Assembly: GCF_965184065.1 (NCBI RefSeq)
Contig: NZ_OZ239098.1
Origin: Methylopumilus sp026399645
GTDB lineage: Bacteria > Pseudomonadota > Gammaproteobacteria > Burkholderiales > Methylophilaceae
Strand: one strand, 5' to 3'
Length of the DNA stretch: 64,000 nucleotides
Shown: piece by piece, positions 44,694-53,989 of the stretch
How the letters are laid out: each line of letters opens with the position of its first letter
Position numbering within the stretch: position 1 is the stretch's first letter
Notes under the pieces: generated by a model
Told to the model about the DNA's origin: nothing
The model's database searches: none
Seen by the model: the letters and a program-made list of their open reading frames with translations, nothing else
Made by a program: the position numbers and the translations under genes

Positions 44694-46007
44694 TTAAGCT
44701 GGAGCTGGTCCCGTCATAAGCTCATCGAATGTTGTTTTTTTGTTCTGCACTTTACATTGCGTGATAAACCATTCAACAACATTGACTTCAGTTGCAAGTG
44801 CTGTTGGCTCTTCAAGTCTTGAAGGTTCAGCATAAAACCATTGAACAGCTTCTTCTGTATCATCAAAATTAAGTGCAAACTCATTGACCATAGCTCTAAT
44901 TTGATCTGCAGATGCGCGCAAATTATTTTTATCAACAATTTCAGCGAGAACTAGCCTGAGCTTGCATGTTTTTTTAGCTTGCTCTTCAAACATTGAAGGC
45001 TCTAGCTTAAATTGTTTTAAATCAGCACCGCGCTGTTTTAAATTTGCGTAAGTGGATTGAGCCATGCGATTGATTTCAAGATTAATCAGTGCTTTAGGTA
45101 AGTCTGCATTACAGACCTCTAATAACTGAGTGAAAACCTGTTCTTTTAATTTAATTTTTACTCTTTTATCAAGTTCTTGCTCAAGGCTTTGTTTAATTTC
45201 ATCACGCATTTGATCTACATTGCCATCAAGAACACCAAGAGATTGAGCAAACTGAGAATTAACTTCAGGAAGCTTAGGTTTTGCAACTACAATAAAATTC
45301 ACATTATATTGAACTGTTTTTCCTGCTAATTCTTTAGGGTTATGCGTTTCTGGGTAATTCACTTCAAATGTTTTGGACTCACCTGCTTTTTCACCTACAA
45401 GATGGTCATCAAAAATCGCAAAGCGAGAGTCATCACCTAAGATAATCTGAATCGGTTTATCGCCTGTCGTTTCAACTTGTTTGTCATTTATAAAGGAGGT
45501 TAAAGTTAAAGTAAGTCGATCGCCTTTAGCGGAAGCTTCTTTAGACTCTATAAATTGGGCTCTTTGTTTAAGAAGGACATCGATAGTTTTGTTAACATCT
45601 TTATCGGTAATTTGAGCTTCAGGCTTATCAATTGAGATAGCTTTAAAGTCACCTAGAGTAACTTCAGGGAATACCTCGAATGTCGCTGTATATTCAAAAT
45701 CTTCTTTGACTTGATTAAGAGGTTTATGTTGAATATTAGGCATGCCAACAACGCGTAGTTTATTTTCTTCAATGGCTTGGCCGAATGAAGTCTCAATAGC
45801 TTCAGCAAAGACTTCTTCTTTGACTTGCGGGCCATATTGCTGCTCAATCATCTTTAAAGGTGCTTTTCCGGGCCTAAAACCAGGCACTTTTGCTGTTCGA
45901 GTTAAGCGTTGAAAACGACTCGACATTTCTTGTTGAAGAGGTTCGACAGGCACCTTAACGGTTATACGTCTTTCTAAATTACTTAATGTTTCAACTGCTG
46001 AAGCCAT
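44694..46007 (-). CDS. tig: Trigger factor
   Basis: Ribosome-associated chaperone with peptidyl-prolyl isomerase activity. The N-terminal ribosome-binding domain carries the signature VPGFRPGKAPLKMIEQQYG; the FKBP-like domain is at about 160-245 (a region with GDRLTLTLTSFINDKQ); the long C-terminal helical arms hold substrate. The 437-residue length is usual. It is the first gene of tig-clpP-clpX-lon and lies 28 bases downstream of tRNA-Leu on the same strand. Confidence 0.97.
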   Translation of the reverse strand: MASAVETLSNLERRITVKVPVEPLQQEMSSRFQRLTRTAKVPGFRPGKAPLKMIEQQYGPQVKEEVFAEAIETSFGQAIEENKLRVVGMPNIQHKPLNQVKEDFEYTATFEVFPEVTLGDFKAISIDKPEAQITDKDVNKTIDVLLKQRAQFIESKEASAKGDRLTLTLTSFINDKQVETTGDKPIQIILGDDSRFAIFDDHLVGEKAGESKTFEVNYPETHNPKELAGKTVQYNVNFIVVAKPKLPEVNSQFAQSLGVLDGNVDQMRDEIKQSLEQELDKRVKIKLKEQVFTQLLEVCNADLPKALINLEINRMAQSTYANLKQRGADLKQFKLEPSMFEEQAKKTCKLRLVLAEIVDKNNLRASADQIRAMVNEFALNFDDTEEAVQWFYAEPSRLEEPTALATEVNVVEWFITQCKVQNKKTTFDELMTGPAPA

Positions 46008-46035
46008 ACTTAAAATTCCCTAAAATTCATATCTG

Positions 46036-46120
46036 TGGTGCGAAAGGAGAGACTCGAACTCTCACGCCTTGCGGCGCTGGAACCTAAATCCAGTGCGTCT
46101 ACCAATTCCGCCACTCTCGC
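46036..46120 (-). tRNA. tRNA-Leu (anticodon TAG)
   Basis: An 85-base class II tRNA with encoded CCA on the minus strand. The acceptor stem GCGAGAG pairs with CTTTCGC allowing one mismatch/G-U position, the anticodon stem CTGGA/TCCAG frames the loop TTTAGGT (anticodon TAG), a variable-arm hairpin (GCCGCAAGGC) is present, and the T loop is TTCGAGT. It sits immediately upstream of tig, as in many betaproteobacteria. Confidence 0.96.
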
Positions 46121-46286
46121 GATGATTAAAAAAGTTATATATAACAAAAATTTAGCTCTATTTTATAACAATTTAGTCTTTATCTAAAAGGAATAATTCA
46201 ATGAATCAATGAAATACGTAGATATTTTGATTTAAGATGTCATAAATTATTAGAAACTATTACGCTACAAACCTAAAAGATTCAAA

Positions 46287-47714
46287 TTGAAAACTCGAGC
46301 CCTTAAATTGCAATTTTTCCCTAGCCTATTTTTTGTATGTTTTGTTGCGATTAGTCTATCGGGCTGCAATTTTAACAGTTACGAGACTAAACCTATTGCT
46401 AATCAAGAAGTTATTGAAAAAATCACTACCAAAGACCCTGAAGATCCAAAATTTAAAGAGTTTTTAAGAGTTCAAGGGTTTAAAGAAGATAACCTTTCAA
46501 TTAAAGAATGGGGACTTAGAGAGCTTATGCTTTGCGCACTTTTTTTTAACCCAAGAATTGAAATTGCAAAGAAAGAATGGGATGTTGCCAAAATTCAAGA
46601 AATAATCGCCCCAATTAAAGCACCCTCTTCTATAGGCTTTGAGGGTGGCAGACAAACCACAGGGGTCAAAGAAAGCTCAAGAGATGCTTTTGGCCTCACT
46701 TTAATCACATTATTTGAAACAGCCGACAAGGCTAAAATTAGAGAAGAGAAAGCAAGAAATCAGTCATTGATCAAACGGCTAGAACTAAGAAAGCTCGCAT
46801 GGGATATTAAATCAGATCTCACTTTAAATTTTATTCGCTACCATCAACACCTCCTCAATCTTCAAATAGTAAGGAGTGAAATAAAACTGCAAAGTGAAAT
46901 TTTAAATATGCTAAAAAAAAGAAAGTCGCTTGGGCTAAGTTCATCAATCGATAGTAATTTTAATCAAATTGAACTGAATAAAAATATACAAAAGTTAAAT
47001 GAGGAGCAATACCAACTTAATGATACAAAATCAAAATTAGCCTCAATCTTAGGCATTTCAGCAGAAAAATTTAATACGATGCGAGTTGCCAATATAAATT
47101 TTGATCAAAATATTGAGGACCTCAGCAAAATACTTGATGATGAAACAAAACAACAGGATATTATCAATCTTGGCCTGTTTAATCGTATTGATTTAAGAAT
47201 AGCCTTAGCAAAATATGCGGTTTCAGAATCGCAACTCAAATTAAATATTGCAAATCAATATCCTGATATTAGATTTTCGCCTGCCTATATTTTTGATTAC
47301 GGATCCAGCAAATGGCTTCTCGGCATAACTTCGATAATTCCAACAGTCGAAAAAAATAAAAATCTCGTTGAAGAAGCAAAAAAACTAAGAGATATTGAAA
47401 ACCTACAAGTGGAAAGAATCCAAACGTCAATCGTCAATGAATTAGCAAAACTAAGAGATAATTATATAAATGCTAAAGATATGGTTAGGAAAGATACTGA
47501 AGACTTATCAGCTGCAAATGAGCTGGAAAATTCAATTGAAAGTAAATTTAATCAAGGTGAAATTGATCGAATTGAATTAACCCAGCAAAAATTAATAACT
47601 ATGCAATACAAACGAAGATTTTATACAAATAAAATTACATTAATGAAAATAGGTTTTGACTTTGAAGCGCTTTTACAAGAACCCCTAAACAACAAGAAAA
47701 ATAATGAAAAATAA
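46287..47714 (+). CDS. Outer-membrane efflux lipoprotein (TolC/CzcC family)
   Basis: Outer-membrane channel of a tripartite efflux pump. The start is TTG at 46287; the N-terminus FVCFVAISLSGCNF is a lipoprotein signal with acylated Cys. The rest (475 residues) is predominantly alpha-helical with two OEP-type repeats, for example the coiled segments near LKKRKSLGLSSSIDSNFNQIELNK (in parts) and the C-terminal counterpart IESKFNQGEIDRIELTQQKL, which mark the two structural repeats. It overlaps the adaptor gene by 11 bases, so the three pump genes form an operon. Base composition looks even more A+T-rich than that of the flanking housekeeping genes. Confidence 0.88.
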   Translation: MKTRALKLQFFPSLFFVCFVAISLSGCNFNSYETKPIANQEVIEKITTKDPEDPKFKEFLRVQGFKEDNLSIKEWGLRELMLCALFFNPRIEIAKKEWDVAKIQEIIAPIKAPSSIGFEGGRQTTGVKESSRDAFGLTLITLFETADKAKIREEKARNQSLIKRLELRKLAWDIKSDLTLNFIRYHQHLLNLQIVRSEIKLQSEILNMLKKRKSLGLSSSIDSNFNQIELNKNIQKLNEEQYQLNDTKSKLASILGISAEKFNTMRVANINFDQNIEDLSKILDDETKQQDIINLGLFNRIDLRIALAKYAVSESQLKLNIANQYPDIRFSPAYIFDYGSSKWLLGITSIIPTVEKNKNLVEEAKKLRDIENLQVERIQTSIVNELAKLRDNYINAKDMVRKDTEDLSAANELENSIESKFNQGEIDRIELTQQKLITMQYKRRFYTNKITLMKIGFDFEALLQEPLNNKKNNEK

Positions 47715-48777
47715 ACTGAATGCTTTTCTTGTCATCCAAGCAATACTAATTTTAATTCTAGTATGGCTACTAACATATTTCGGTCGAGATGAATTTAATA
47801 ACATAAAACCGAATACAGATAATTCAAAAAATACACAAAGTTTATTAAAGACAGCTAATGGAGTGAGCTATATAACTCTTAGTTCTGAAATACAGTCCAA
47901 TAGCGGAATAAAGATCCAACCTGTCCAATCTTCAACTTATATAAAGAACCTTACAAATTATGCAACTGTGCTTAGTATTGACTTATTGATTGAACAAAAA
48001 AATAGATTTAATGAAATTAAAAATCAAATAAGCCTCTTATCGAATGAATTAGATAGGGATAAAAAAAATTACGAAAGATTTAAAGCGCTTAACGATGACA
48101 ATAAAAATATATCTGATAAAGCATTACAAGAAATGAAAGTTAATTTTGACAATACAAAAATAAAATTACAGGCTACTCAAGAACTTATAACTGGAATTAA
48201 GCAAAATATCAGGGCTCAATGGGGTGAAATAATATTATCTATGATTGATGTTGGCGCAAGAAAAGAATTATTTGATTTTCTCGTTCAAGGAAAAGCGCGG
48301 ATTGTAAAGGTAACATTATCTGAGAATGCTAATGATCAACCTCCAAAAAATATTAGCTTAGCTTTAATCGACAATCTAAATGAAAAATTTTTAGCAAGCT
48401 ACCTTGCAGAATCGCCCACTTTAGATAAATCGATTAAGGGAAAAACTTACTTTTATATTGTTTACAGTAATCAATTAAGAATTGATTCAAAAGTAATTGC
48501 TAGTCAAGTGCAAGATAGTTTATCTTCTGATTCTGGAAAGTATTTAGCAATTCCAAAAGAAGCAGTAGTTTGGAACTCTGGACAAGCATGGGTTTATGTG
48601 CAATTAAGTGAAAATAAATTTTTCCGTAAATTTATTGAAACTAATACTGAAAGCCCGAATGGTTGGATTGTTAAAGAAAATCATATCAAAGAAAACGACC
48701 TAATCGTAATTAATGGCGCTCAACTCTTGCTCTCAGAAGAATTTAAATATCAAATAAAAAATGAAAACGATGACTAA
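47704..48777 (+). CDS. RND efflux periplasmic adaptor subunit
   Basis: Membrane-fusion protein linking the inner-membrane pump to the outer-membrane channel. An N-terminal hydrophobic anchor (residues about 7-26) precedes a barrel region (ITLSSEIQSNSGIKIQPVQ) and a coiled-coil hairpin at about 95-160 rich in Lys, Asn, Asp and Glu; the conserved adaptor element LAIPKEAVVWNSGQAWVYVQ lies near 280. The 357-residue length is within the family range. Sequence identity with named adaptors looks low; the assignment rests on these elements and on its place between the channel and RND genes. Confidence 0.85.
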   Translation: MKNKLNAFLVIQAILILILVWLLTYFGRDEFNNIKPNTDNSKNTQSLLKTANGVSYITLSSEIQSNSGIKIQPVQSSTYIKNLTNYATVLSIDLLIEQKNRFNEIKNQISLLSNELDRDKKNYERFKALNDDNKNISDKALQEMKVNFDNTKIKLQATQELITGIKQNIRAQWGEIILSMIDVGARKELFDFLVQGKARIVKVTLSENANDQPPKNISLALIDNLNEKFLASYLAESPTLDKSIKGKTYFYIVYSNQLRIDSKVIASQVQDSLSSDSGKYLAIPKEAVVWNSGQAWVYVQLSENKFFRKFIETNTESPNGWIVKENHIKENDLIVINGAQLLLSEEFKYQIKNENDD

Positions 48778-48783
48778 ATTAAT

Positions 48784-51700
48784 ATGATGTCGTCTATTGT
48801 AAAGTTTTCAATAAGATATACAGGCGTCATCATAGGCCTTGCAGTGATCGCAATCATATTTGGGCTATATCAAATTTCCAGAAGTCCCTTAAATGTTTTT
48901 CCTGAATTCTCCCCCAACCAGGTAATTATTCAAACTGAATCACCAGGACTTTCGTCTGACCTAGTAGAGTCTCTTGTTACCCTTCCCATTGAGAAAAATT
49001 TAGGAGGGACTATTGGCATTGAAACTATTCGATCTCAATCCATACCAGGGCTATCTGTTATTACTATCATTTTTGATGAGCGCACTGATATATTTAGAAA
49101 TCGGCAAGTAATCTCTGAAAGGCTTGCATCAATCACAAGCGTCATGCCACAGGGTATTATTCCTAAAATAACACCCCTTACATCAGCAGCATCCTCAGTG
49201 TTAGGTATTGGAATTACATCAAAAACAAAATCCTTAACTGAGATTAGAACAGTAACTGATCGATTAATCATTCCTCATCTTTTATCGATTCCAGGGGTTG
49301 CTGACGTAAACATATTTGGTGGTAAAGTGAAACAATATCAAATTGAGGTTCAACCTGAAAAACTTATTCAATCGAACATTTCAATTGAGCAAATAATTGC
49401 TGCAGCTAGCAAATCATCTGGTGTTAGAGGCGCAGGTTTTATTGAAAATAATAATCAAAGAATTATTGTTAATACAGAAGGTCAGTCTAAATCTTTAGAA
49501 GACATTGGAAAAACACCTGTCATTAATAATAAGAGTCAAATCATATATCTTAAAGACTTGGCAGTAATCAAAGAAGGATCAATTCCAACTATCAGTGCAG
49601 CTTCTATTAACGGCGAAGAAGGAATTTATTTATCAGTTCAAGGCCAGCTTGGATCTGACACTTACAAACTCACCCAGCTTATTGAGGCAGCAGTTGTAGA
49701 TATAAAACCCTCACTTCTAGAGCAAGACATTCAGATAAATCCTGAATTATTTAGGCCTGCAAATTTCATCAACGCCTCAATAAAGGGCGTTCGTTTAGAT
49801 ATATTAATAGGGTCTTTACTGGTCATTGTAGTTTTATTTTTATTCTTATTTAATTTTAGAACAGCATTTATATCAGCAACAGCTATTCCACTATCATTAC
49901 TAAGTGCAATTATTGTTTTAGGTTATTTTAATCTTGGATTAAATATTATGGTTTTAAGTGGCCTTGCAATTGCTCTAGGTGAAGTCGTTGATGACGCTAT
50001 TATTGATTCAGAAAATATCTTTAGACGACTAAAGGAAAATCTTAAATTAGCAAATCCATTGCCTATTGCAAAGGTCGTTTATGATGCCTCAATGGAAGTA
50101 AGAAGTTCAGTTGTATATGCCACAATGATTGTTGTAACAGTTTTTCTCCCCCTTCTTTCTTTAAATGGCGTTGCTGGAAAACTTTTTGGACCGCTTGGTT
50201 TGGCTTATATTTTTTCTATATTAGCCTCACTGATAGTCGCGCTTACAGTTACGCCGGCTTTGTCTTATCTGTTGCTTGGGAAACAAAAATTCAAATCGTC
50301 TGAATCACCAATGATGTCTTATTTAAAGGCTAAGTATATTAAGACACTTTACTTGATTGAAAAGAAATCAACGGCAATTACGTTATTTACATTTACTTTC
50401 ATATTGATTGGCTTTTCTCTTGTGCCATTGTTTAAAACACAATTTATCCCTCCTCTTCATGAAGGTCATTTCATTATGCATATGACTACCCTTCCTGGAA
50501 CGTCTGAAAAAGAATCATTGCGTATTGGAAATGAAATTAGTAAAAAAATTCGAGAAATACCTGAAGTAAAATCTGTTGCTCAATGGGTAGGCAGATCGCC
50601 AATGGGAGCTGATACGTTTGGAACACATTATAGTGAATTTGAAATTGAACTTAAAAATTCAGACGGGCCAACACAAGATAAGATCTTGGCACAGATTGAA
50701 GATTTAACACAAAACAATAACTATGTAGGACTTAATTTTGCTATCAATACATTCTTAACAGAGCGAATTGAAGAAACGATTTCAGGGTACTACTCCTCGG
50801 TAGTAATAAATATTTTTGGTACAAATCTTGATACTATTGACCAAGATACCCAGAAAATATCATCTGCTCTAGCTTCTATTAAGGGCGCAAAAAATATCAA
50901 TATAGTATCTCCTGCTGGCACACCCCAAATTACAATACACTTTTTATCTGAAAAATTAAGTCAGTGGGGTATTCAAAAGACCGATCTCCTAAATGCAATT
51001 CGGGCAGCGTTTGAAGGACTTCCAGTAGCTCAAGTATACGAAGGTAATGCAAAAGTAAATATTTCGATTATTCTAAACAAAAACTTTCGGGATGATATTA
51101 CAGACATTCAAAAATTACCTATCATGGCAGCAGATGGAAAAATTGTTGAACTTGGTCAAGTTGCTTATATAGCTCAAGAAAATGGAAGATCCAAAATTCT
51201 TCATCAGGGCGGAAAGCGGATTCAAACTATTACGGCCGATATTGGTGAAAGAGATATTAATGACTTTAATAATGATTTAAAAAGTGAGCTTAACAAGCTT
51301 AAGTTAAATCAAGGTAACTACTATGAAATCACAGGTGAAGCCCAAGCAAATGCAAAATCACAAGAAGAACTTATAGTTCATTCAGTTATAGCAGGTGCAG
51401 GCATCCTCCTTTTGCTTTATATCGCTTTTGGAAATTTAAGGAATTTATTACTTACATTATTTAATCTTCCTTTTGCATTAATTGGAGGTGTGTTTGCTGT
51501 TACCTTCAATGCAGGATGGATTTCTATCGGCTCACTTGTGGGATTTGTAACGCTTTTTGGGATTACCTTACGAAATTCAATTATGTTGATATCTCACTAC
51601 CAGCATTTAATTAACATCGAAAATCGCATCTGGAATTTGGAAACTTGTATAAAAGGTGCTTCTGAAAGATTACCTTCTATTTTGATGACCGCTATAGTAA

Positions 51701-51870
51701 CTGCATTAGGTTTACTTCCATTAGCCCTAGGAAGCGGTCAGCCAGGCAAGGAGATCGAAGGGCCGATGGCTAGTATCATTGTAGGTGGACTTGTGACATC
51801 TACTATATTAAATCTTTTAATACTGCCGAGCATTATGTTGCATTTTGGAAAATTCGAAAAAGAAGAATAA
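48784..51870 (+). CDS. RND efflux transporter, HME/CzcA-like subgroup
   Basis: Proton-driven inner-membrane pump of 1028 residues with about 12 membrane helices and two large periplasmic loops. The N-terminus IVKFSIRYTGVIIGLAVIAI and SPLNVFPEFSPNQVIIQTE place it with heavy-metal-type (CzcA/CusA-like) RND proteins. In the fourth membrane helix the charged motif is AIALGEVVDDAIIDSEN (residues 395-411): D403 and E410 match the CzcA residues usually called D408 and E415, but the first CzcA aspartate (D402) is replaced by A397, and there are extra acidic residues E400, D404 and D408. Metal export is possible but not established. The stop lies 1 base before the convergent pabB stop. Confidence 0.92.
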   Translation: MMSSIVKFSIRYTGVIIGLAVIAIIFGLYQISRSPLNVFPEFSPNQVIIQTESPGLSSDLVESLVTLPIEKNLGGTIGIETIRSQSIPGLSVITIIFDERTDIFRNRQVISERLASITSVMPQGIIPKITPLTSAASSVLGIGITSKTKSLTEIRTVTDRLIIPHLLSIPGVADVNIFGGKVKQYQIEVQPEKLIQSNISIEQIIAAASKSSGVRGAGFIENNNQRIIVNTEGQSKSLEDIGKTPVINNKSQIIYLKDLAVIKEGSIPTISAASINGEEGIYLSVQGQLGSDTYKLTQLIEAAVVDIKPSLLEQDIQINPELFRPANFINASIKGVRLDILIGSLLVIVVLFLFLFNFRTAFISATAIPLSLLSAIIVLGYFNLGLNIMVLSGLAIALGEVVDDAIIDSENIFRRLKENLKLANPLPIAKVVYDASMEVRSSVVYATMIVVTVFLPLLSLNGVAGKLFGPLGLAYIFSILASLIVALTVTPALSYLLLGKQKFKSSESPMMSYLKAKYIKTLYLIEKKSTAITLFTFTFILIGFSLVPLFKTQFIPPLHEGHFIMHMTTLPGTSEKESLRIGNEISKKIREIPEVKSVAQWVGRSPMGADTFGTHYSEFEIELKNSDGPTQDKILAQIEDLTQNNNYVGLNFAINTFLTERIEETISGYYSSVVINIFGTNLDTIDQDTQKISSALASIKGAKNINIVSPAGTPQITIHFLSEKLSQWGIQKTDLLNAIRAAFEGLPVAQVYEGNAKVNISIILNKNFRDDITDIQKLPIMAADGKIVELGQVAYIAQENGRSKILHQGGKRIQTITADIGERDINDFNNDLKSELNKLKLNQGNYYEITGEAQANAKSQEELIVHSVIAGAGILLLLYIAFGNLRNLLLTLFNLPFALIGGVFAVTFNAGWISIGSLVGFVTLFGITLRNSIMLISHYQHLINIENRIWNLETCIKGASERLPSILMTAIVTALGLLPLALGSGQPGKEIEGPMASIIVGGLVTSTILNLLILPSIMLHFGKFEKEE

Positions 51871-51871
51871 A

Positions 51872-53254
51872 TTAATTTTCTTTAAAAAAATCAATCCACT
51901 TTTTAATATTAGAAGCTTTGTAAGCCATTTCTTCAAATTCACTTTTTGCATCAGATTGGGCAACTATCCCACCGCCTGAATAAAAATGAATTTTATTATC
52001 TTTTTTAATCAAAGTACGAATTGCAATATTAGTATCCATTTTATGATTAAATCCGATGTAACCTATTGCGCCACAATACACATCTCGTCTATGCGGCTCT
52101 AATTCATCAATGATTTCCATCGATCTTATTTTCGGGGTTCCAGTAATTGATCCGCCAGGAAAAGAATCTTTAAGTAGCTTTGTTAAAGATGAGTCAGCTT
52201 TTAGAGTTCCTTCAACAATACTCTCCAAATGATGCACATTGCTATACGACATCAGCTCACAAAGCGCTTTAACATGAATACTTCCTGTTATACAGTTTTT
52301 ACTTAGATCATTTCGCAATAAATCAACAATCATTAAATTTTCTGCTCGATTTTTTTCGCTACTAAGTAAGCGCTCTGCATTTTCTTTATCTATTATATGA
52401 TTTGAGTCTCTTGGCTCAGTGCCTTTAATTGGCCTTGTTTCAACACGACCCAGACTTGAGTGAATAAATCGCTCAGGCGATCCACATAAAATATCAAAAT
52501 TTTCATAATGCAAATAAGCCATAAAAGGTGAACGATTAATTTCCCTTAATTTTTTATATCCAGTCCAGCTATCTCCTTCACATTGAGCATAATATTTATT
52601 GGATATATTAATTTGGTAGGCATCACCTGCTTTTATGAATCCTAAAATTTTATTAACAATTCCTTCATAAGATTTATAGTTTAAGAGTGGTTCGATAGAT
52701 GAATGGATTTTAAATATTTGATTTTTAGGCTTTGTATTTACAAACTTTTCAACAATCTCTTCTAAATTATTCTCTGTATCTTTATTTTGAAAATGAGATG
52801 CTACCCATGCTTTTTTTTCTTGGTGATCTACAATCAATGCCCAGTCGTATATACCGACCATCATCAGAGGAATACCAATATGATCTTTATTAGTCTTAAT
52901 ATGTGACTGTCCTAACTCATAGGAGAAGTAACCTAAGGCACCGCCAGTGAAAGGCAATGAAGAATCCTGAACTTTAAATCGAGTGAGAATTTTTTCTAAA
53001 ACATCAAAAGCATTTTCTTTGAGAGTCTCTTTTTGATTATTTTCTTCAATACACACAGTGTTTTCATCTGCGACAATTTTTATAAAAGGATCGCTTACTA
53101 TTATGTCGTACCTAGATTTGTCTGAAATATTTTCATCTAAGTCATTATGAATGCCGCTATCTAAATAAAAAGACCATGGGTCGTTAGCAATAGCTTCAAA
53201 GTAAATAGAGCTATCTGAAAAATAAGGCAAAGAAATGAGATGTGTATTATTCAA
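51872..53254 (-). CDS. pabB: Aminodeoxychorismate synthase component I
   Basis: Converts chorismate and ammonia to 4-amino-4-deoxychorismate for folate synthesis. The chorismate-binding domain shows FDILCGSPERF, RPIKGTEPR, NRAENLMIVDLLRNDLS and PGGSITGTPKIRSMEIIDEL. The Lys in RPIKGT (K277) forms the covalent intermediate in PabB and distinguishes it from anthranilate synthase TrpE, which has Ala there. At 460 residues it is a stand-alone PabB, not fused to PabA or PabC; an amidotransferase subunit is not in the window. It lies downstream of the hxlB terminator. Confidence 0.93.
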   Translation of the reverse strand: MNNTHLISLPYFSDSSIYFEAIANDPWSFYLDSGIHNDLDENISDKSRYDIIVSDPFIKIVADENTVCIEENNQKETLKENAFDVLEKILTRFKVQDSSLPFTGGALGYFSYELGQSHIKTNKDHIGIPLMMVGIYDWALIVDHQEKKAWVASHFQNKDTENNLEEIVEKFVNTKPKNQIFKIHSSIEPLLNYKSYEGIVNKILGFIKAGDAYQINISNKYYAQCEGDSWTGYKKLREINRSPFMAYLHYENFDILCGSPERFIHSSLGRVETRPIKGTEPRDSNHIIDKENAERLLSSEKNRAENLMIVDLLRNDLSKNCITGSIHVKALCELMSYSNVHHLESIVEGTLKADSSLTKLLKDSFPGGSITGTPKIRSMEIIDELEPHRRDVYCGAIGYIGFNHKMDTNIAIRTLIKKDNKIHFYSGGGIVAQSDAKSEFEEMAYKASNIKKWIDFFKEN

Positions 53255-53300
53255 CGGCTGTTGAGTTTTAAACTTAATGATATGAAATTATATGCTGATT

Positions 53301-53337
53301 AAATAATTAAGGGCGCATAAAGCGCCCTTAATTATTT
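53301..53337 (-). terminator. Rho-independent terminator after hxlB
   Basis: A perfect 16-bp stem (AAATAATTAAGGGCGC at 53301-53316 with its complement at 53322-53337) around a 5-base loop, 16 bases after the hxlB stop on the minus strand. The A/T-rich outer part supplies T-rich tracts on both strands. It separates hxlB from pabB. Confidence 0.85.
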
Positions 53338-53353
53338 AGTACCTTACGAGGAT

Positions 53354-53887
53354 TTACTCTAAGTTTGCGTGAATTGCTCGCATACCTTCTTCTGTCAATC
53401 CTTTAGTGTGAATTAATTCTGAAATAACTGCTTCAAGATAGATTAGTGTAGATAATTCAAATGAAGTACCCATAGGCATTCCATTAGTAAGACCGAAAGA
53501 ATCATCATTACCAATTTGCACAGTTAAATCTGCCATATCCGACATAGGTGATTTATTTTTCATAGAAATCACGACAATCTTAGCGCCTTTTGATTTAGCA
53601 GTTTCAAGGAGCGGCAAAAGTGTTTTTGTGCCTCCAGAACCTGAAATCACTAAAAATAGATCACCTGCTTTAATTGCTGGCGTCACAATTTCACCCACCA
53701 TATTAACTTGATAGCCGCTATGCACAAGACGCATTGCAAAAAAGCGCGAAACAAGTCCTGATCGTCCAGCACCACCTACAAAAATACGGCCTGCTTCATC
53801 TATATGTTTAAGAAGCTTAGCCGCATTACTTGGTTCAGTGACTGCTAAAACGCTTGTAATTTTATCTAATAGTAATTTTTGATGCAT
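53354..53887 (-). CDS. hxlB: 6-phospho-3-hexuloisomerase
   Basis: Second enzyme of the RuMP cycle, isomerising D-arabino-3-hexulose-6-phosphate to fructose-6-phosphate. The 177-residue protein is a single SIS domain: GRIFVGGAGRSGLVSRFFAMRL (in parts), the phosphosugar loop LFLVISGSGGTKTLLPLLETA (in parts), and VVISMKNKSPMSDMADLTVQI. The C-terminal region with FELSTLIYLEAVISELI completes the fold. It lies downstream of hps, separated by about 100 bases that contain a strong terminator-like hairpin, so its expression may be set below that of hps. Also called phi or rmpB. Confidence 0.95.
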   Translation of the reverse strand: MHQKLLLDKITSVLAVTEPSNAAKLLKHIDEAGRIFVGGAGRSGLVSRFFAMRLVHSGYQVNMVGEIVTPAIKAGDLFLVISGSGGTKTLLPLLETAKSKGAKIVVISMKNKSPMSDMADLTVQIGNDDSFGLTNGMPMGTSFELSTLIYLEAVISELIHTKGLTEEGMRAIHANLE

Positions 53888-53922
53888 GTTGAACCCTTTT
53901 TATTTAAAAATAAACAACCTAT

Positions 53923-53956
53923 AAAAAAAATCCCGACTCATTGCTAAGTCGGGACT
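53923..53956 (-). terminator. Intrinsic terminator between hps and hxlB
   Basis: TCCCGACT (53931-53938) pairs with AGTCGGGA (53947-53954) around an 8-base loop. Read on the minus strand, the hairpin starts 36 bases after the hps stop and is followed directly by a run of eight T, a textbook Rho-independent terminator. It may allow partial read-through into hxlB. Confidence 0.88.
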
Positions 53957-53989
53957 TGATTTAGTTCATCAATAATTGTTTCTTAACAA

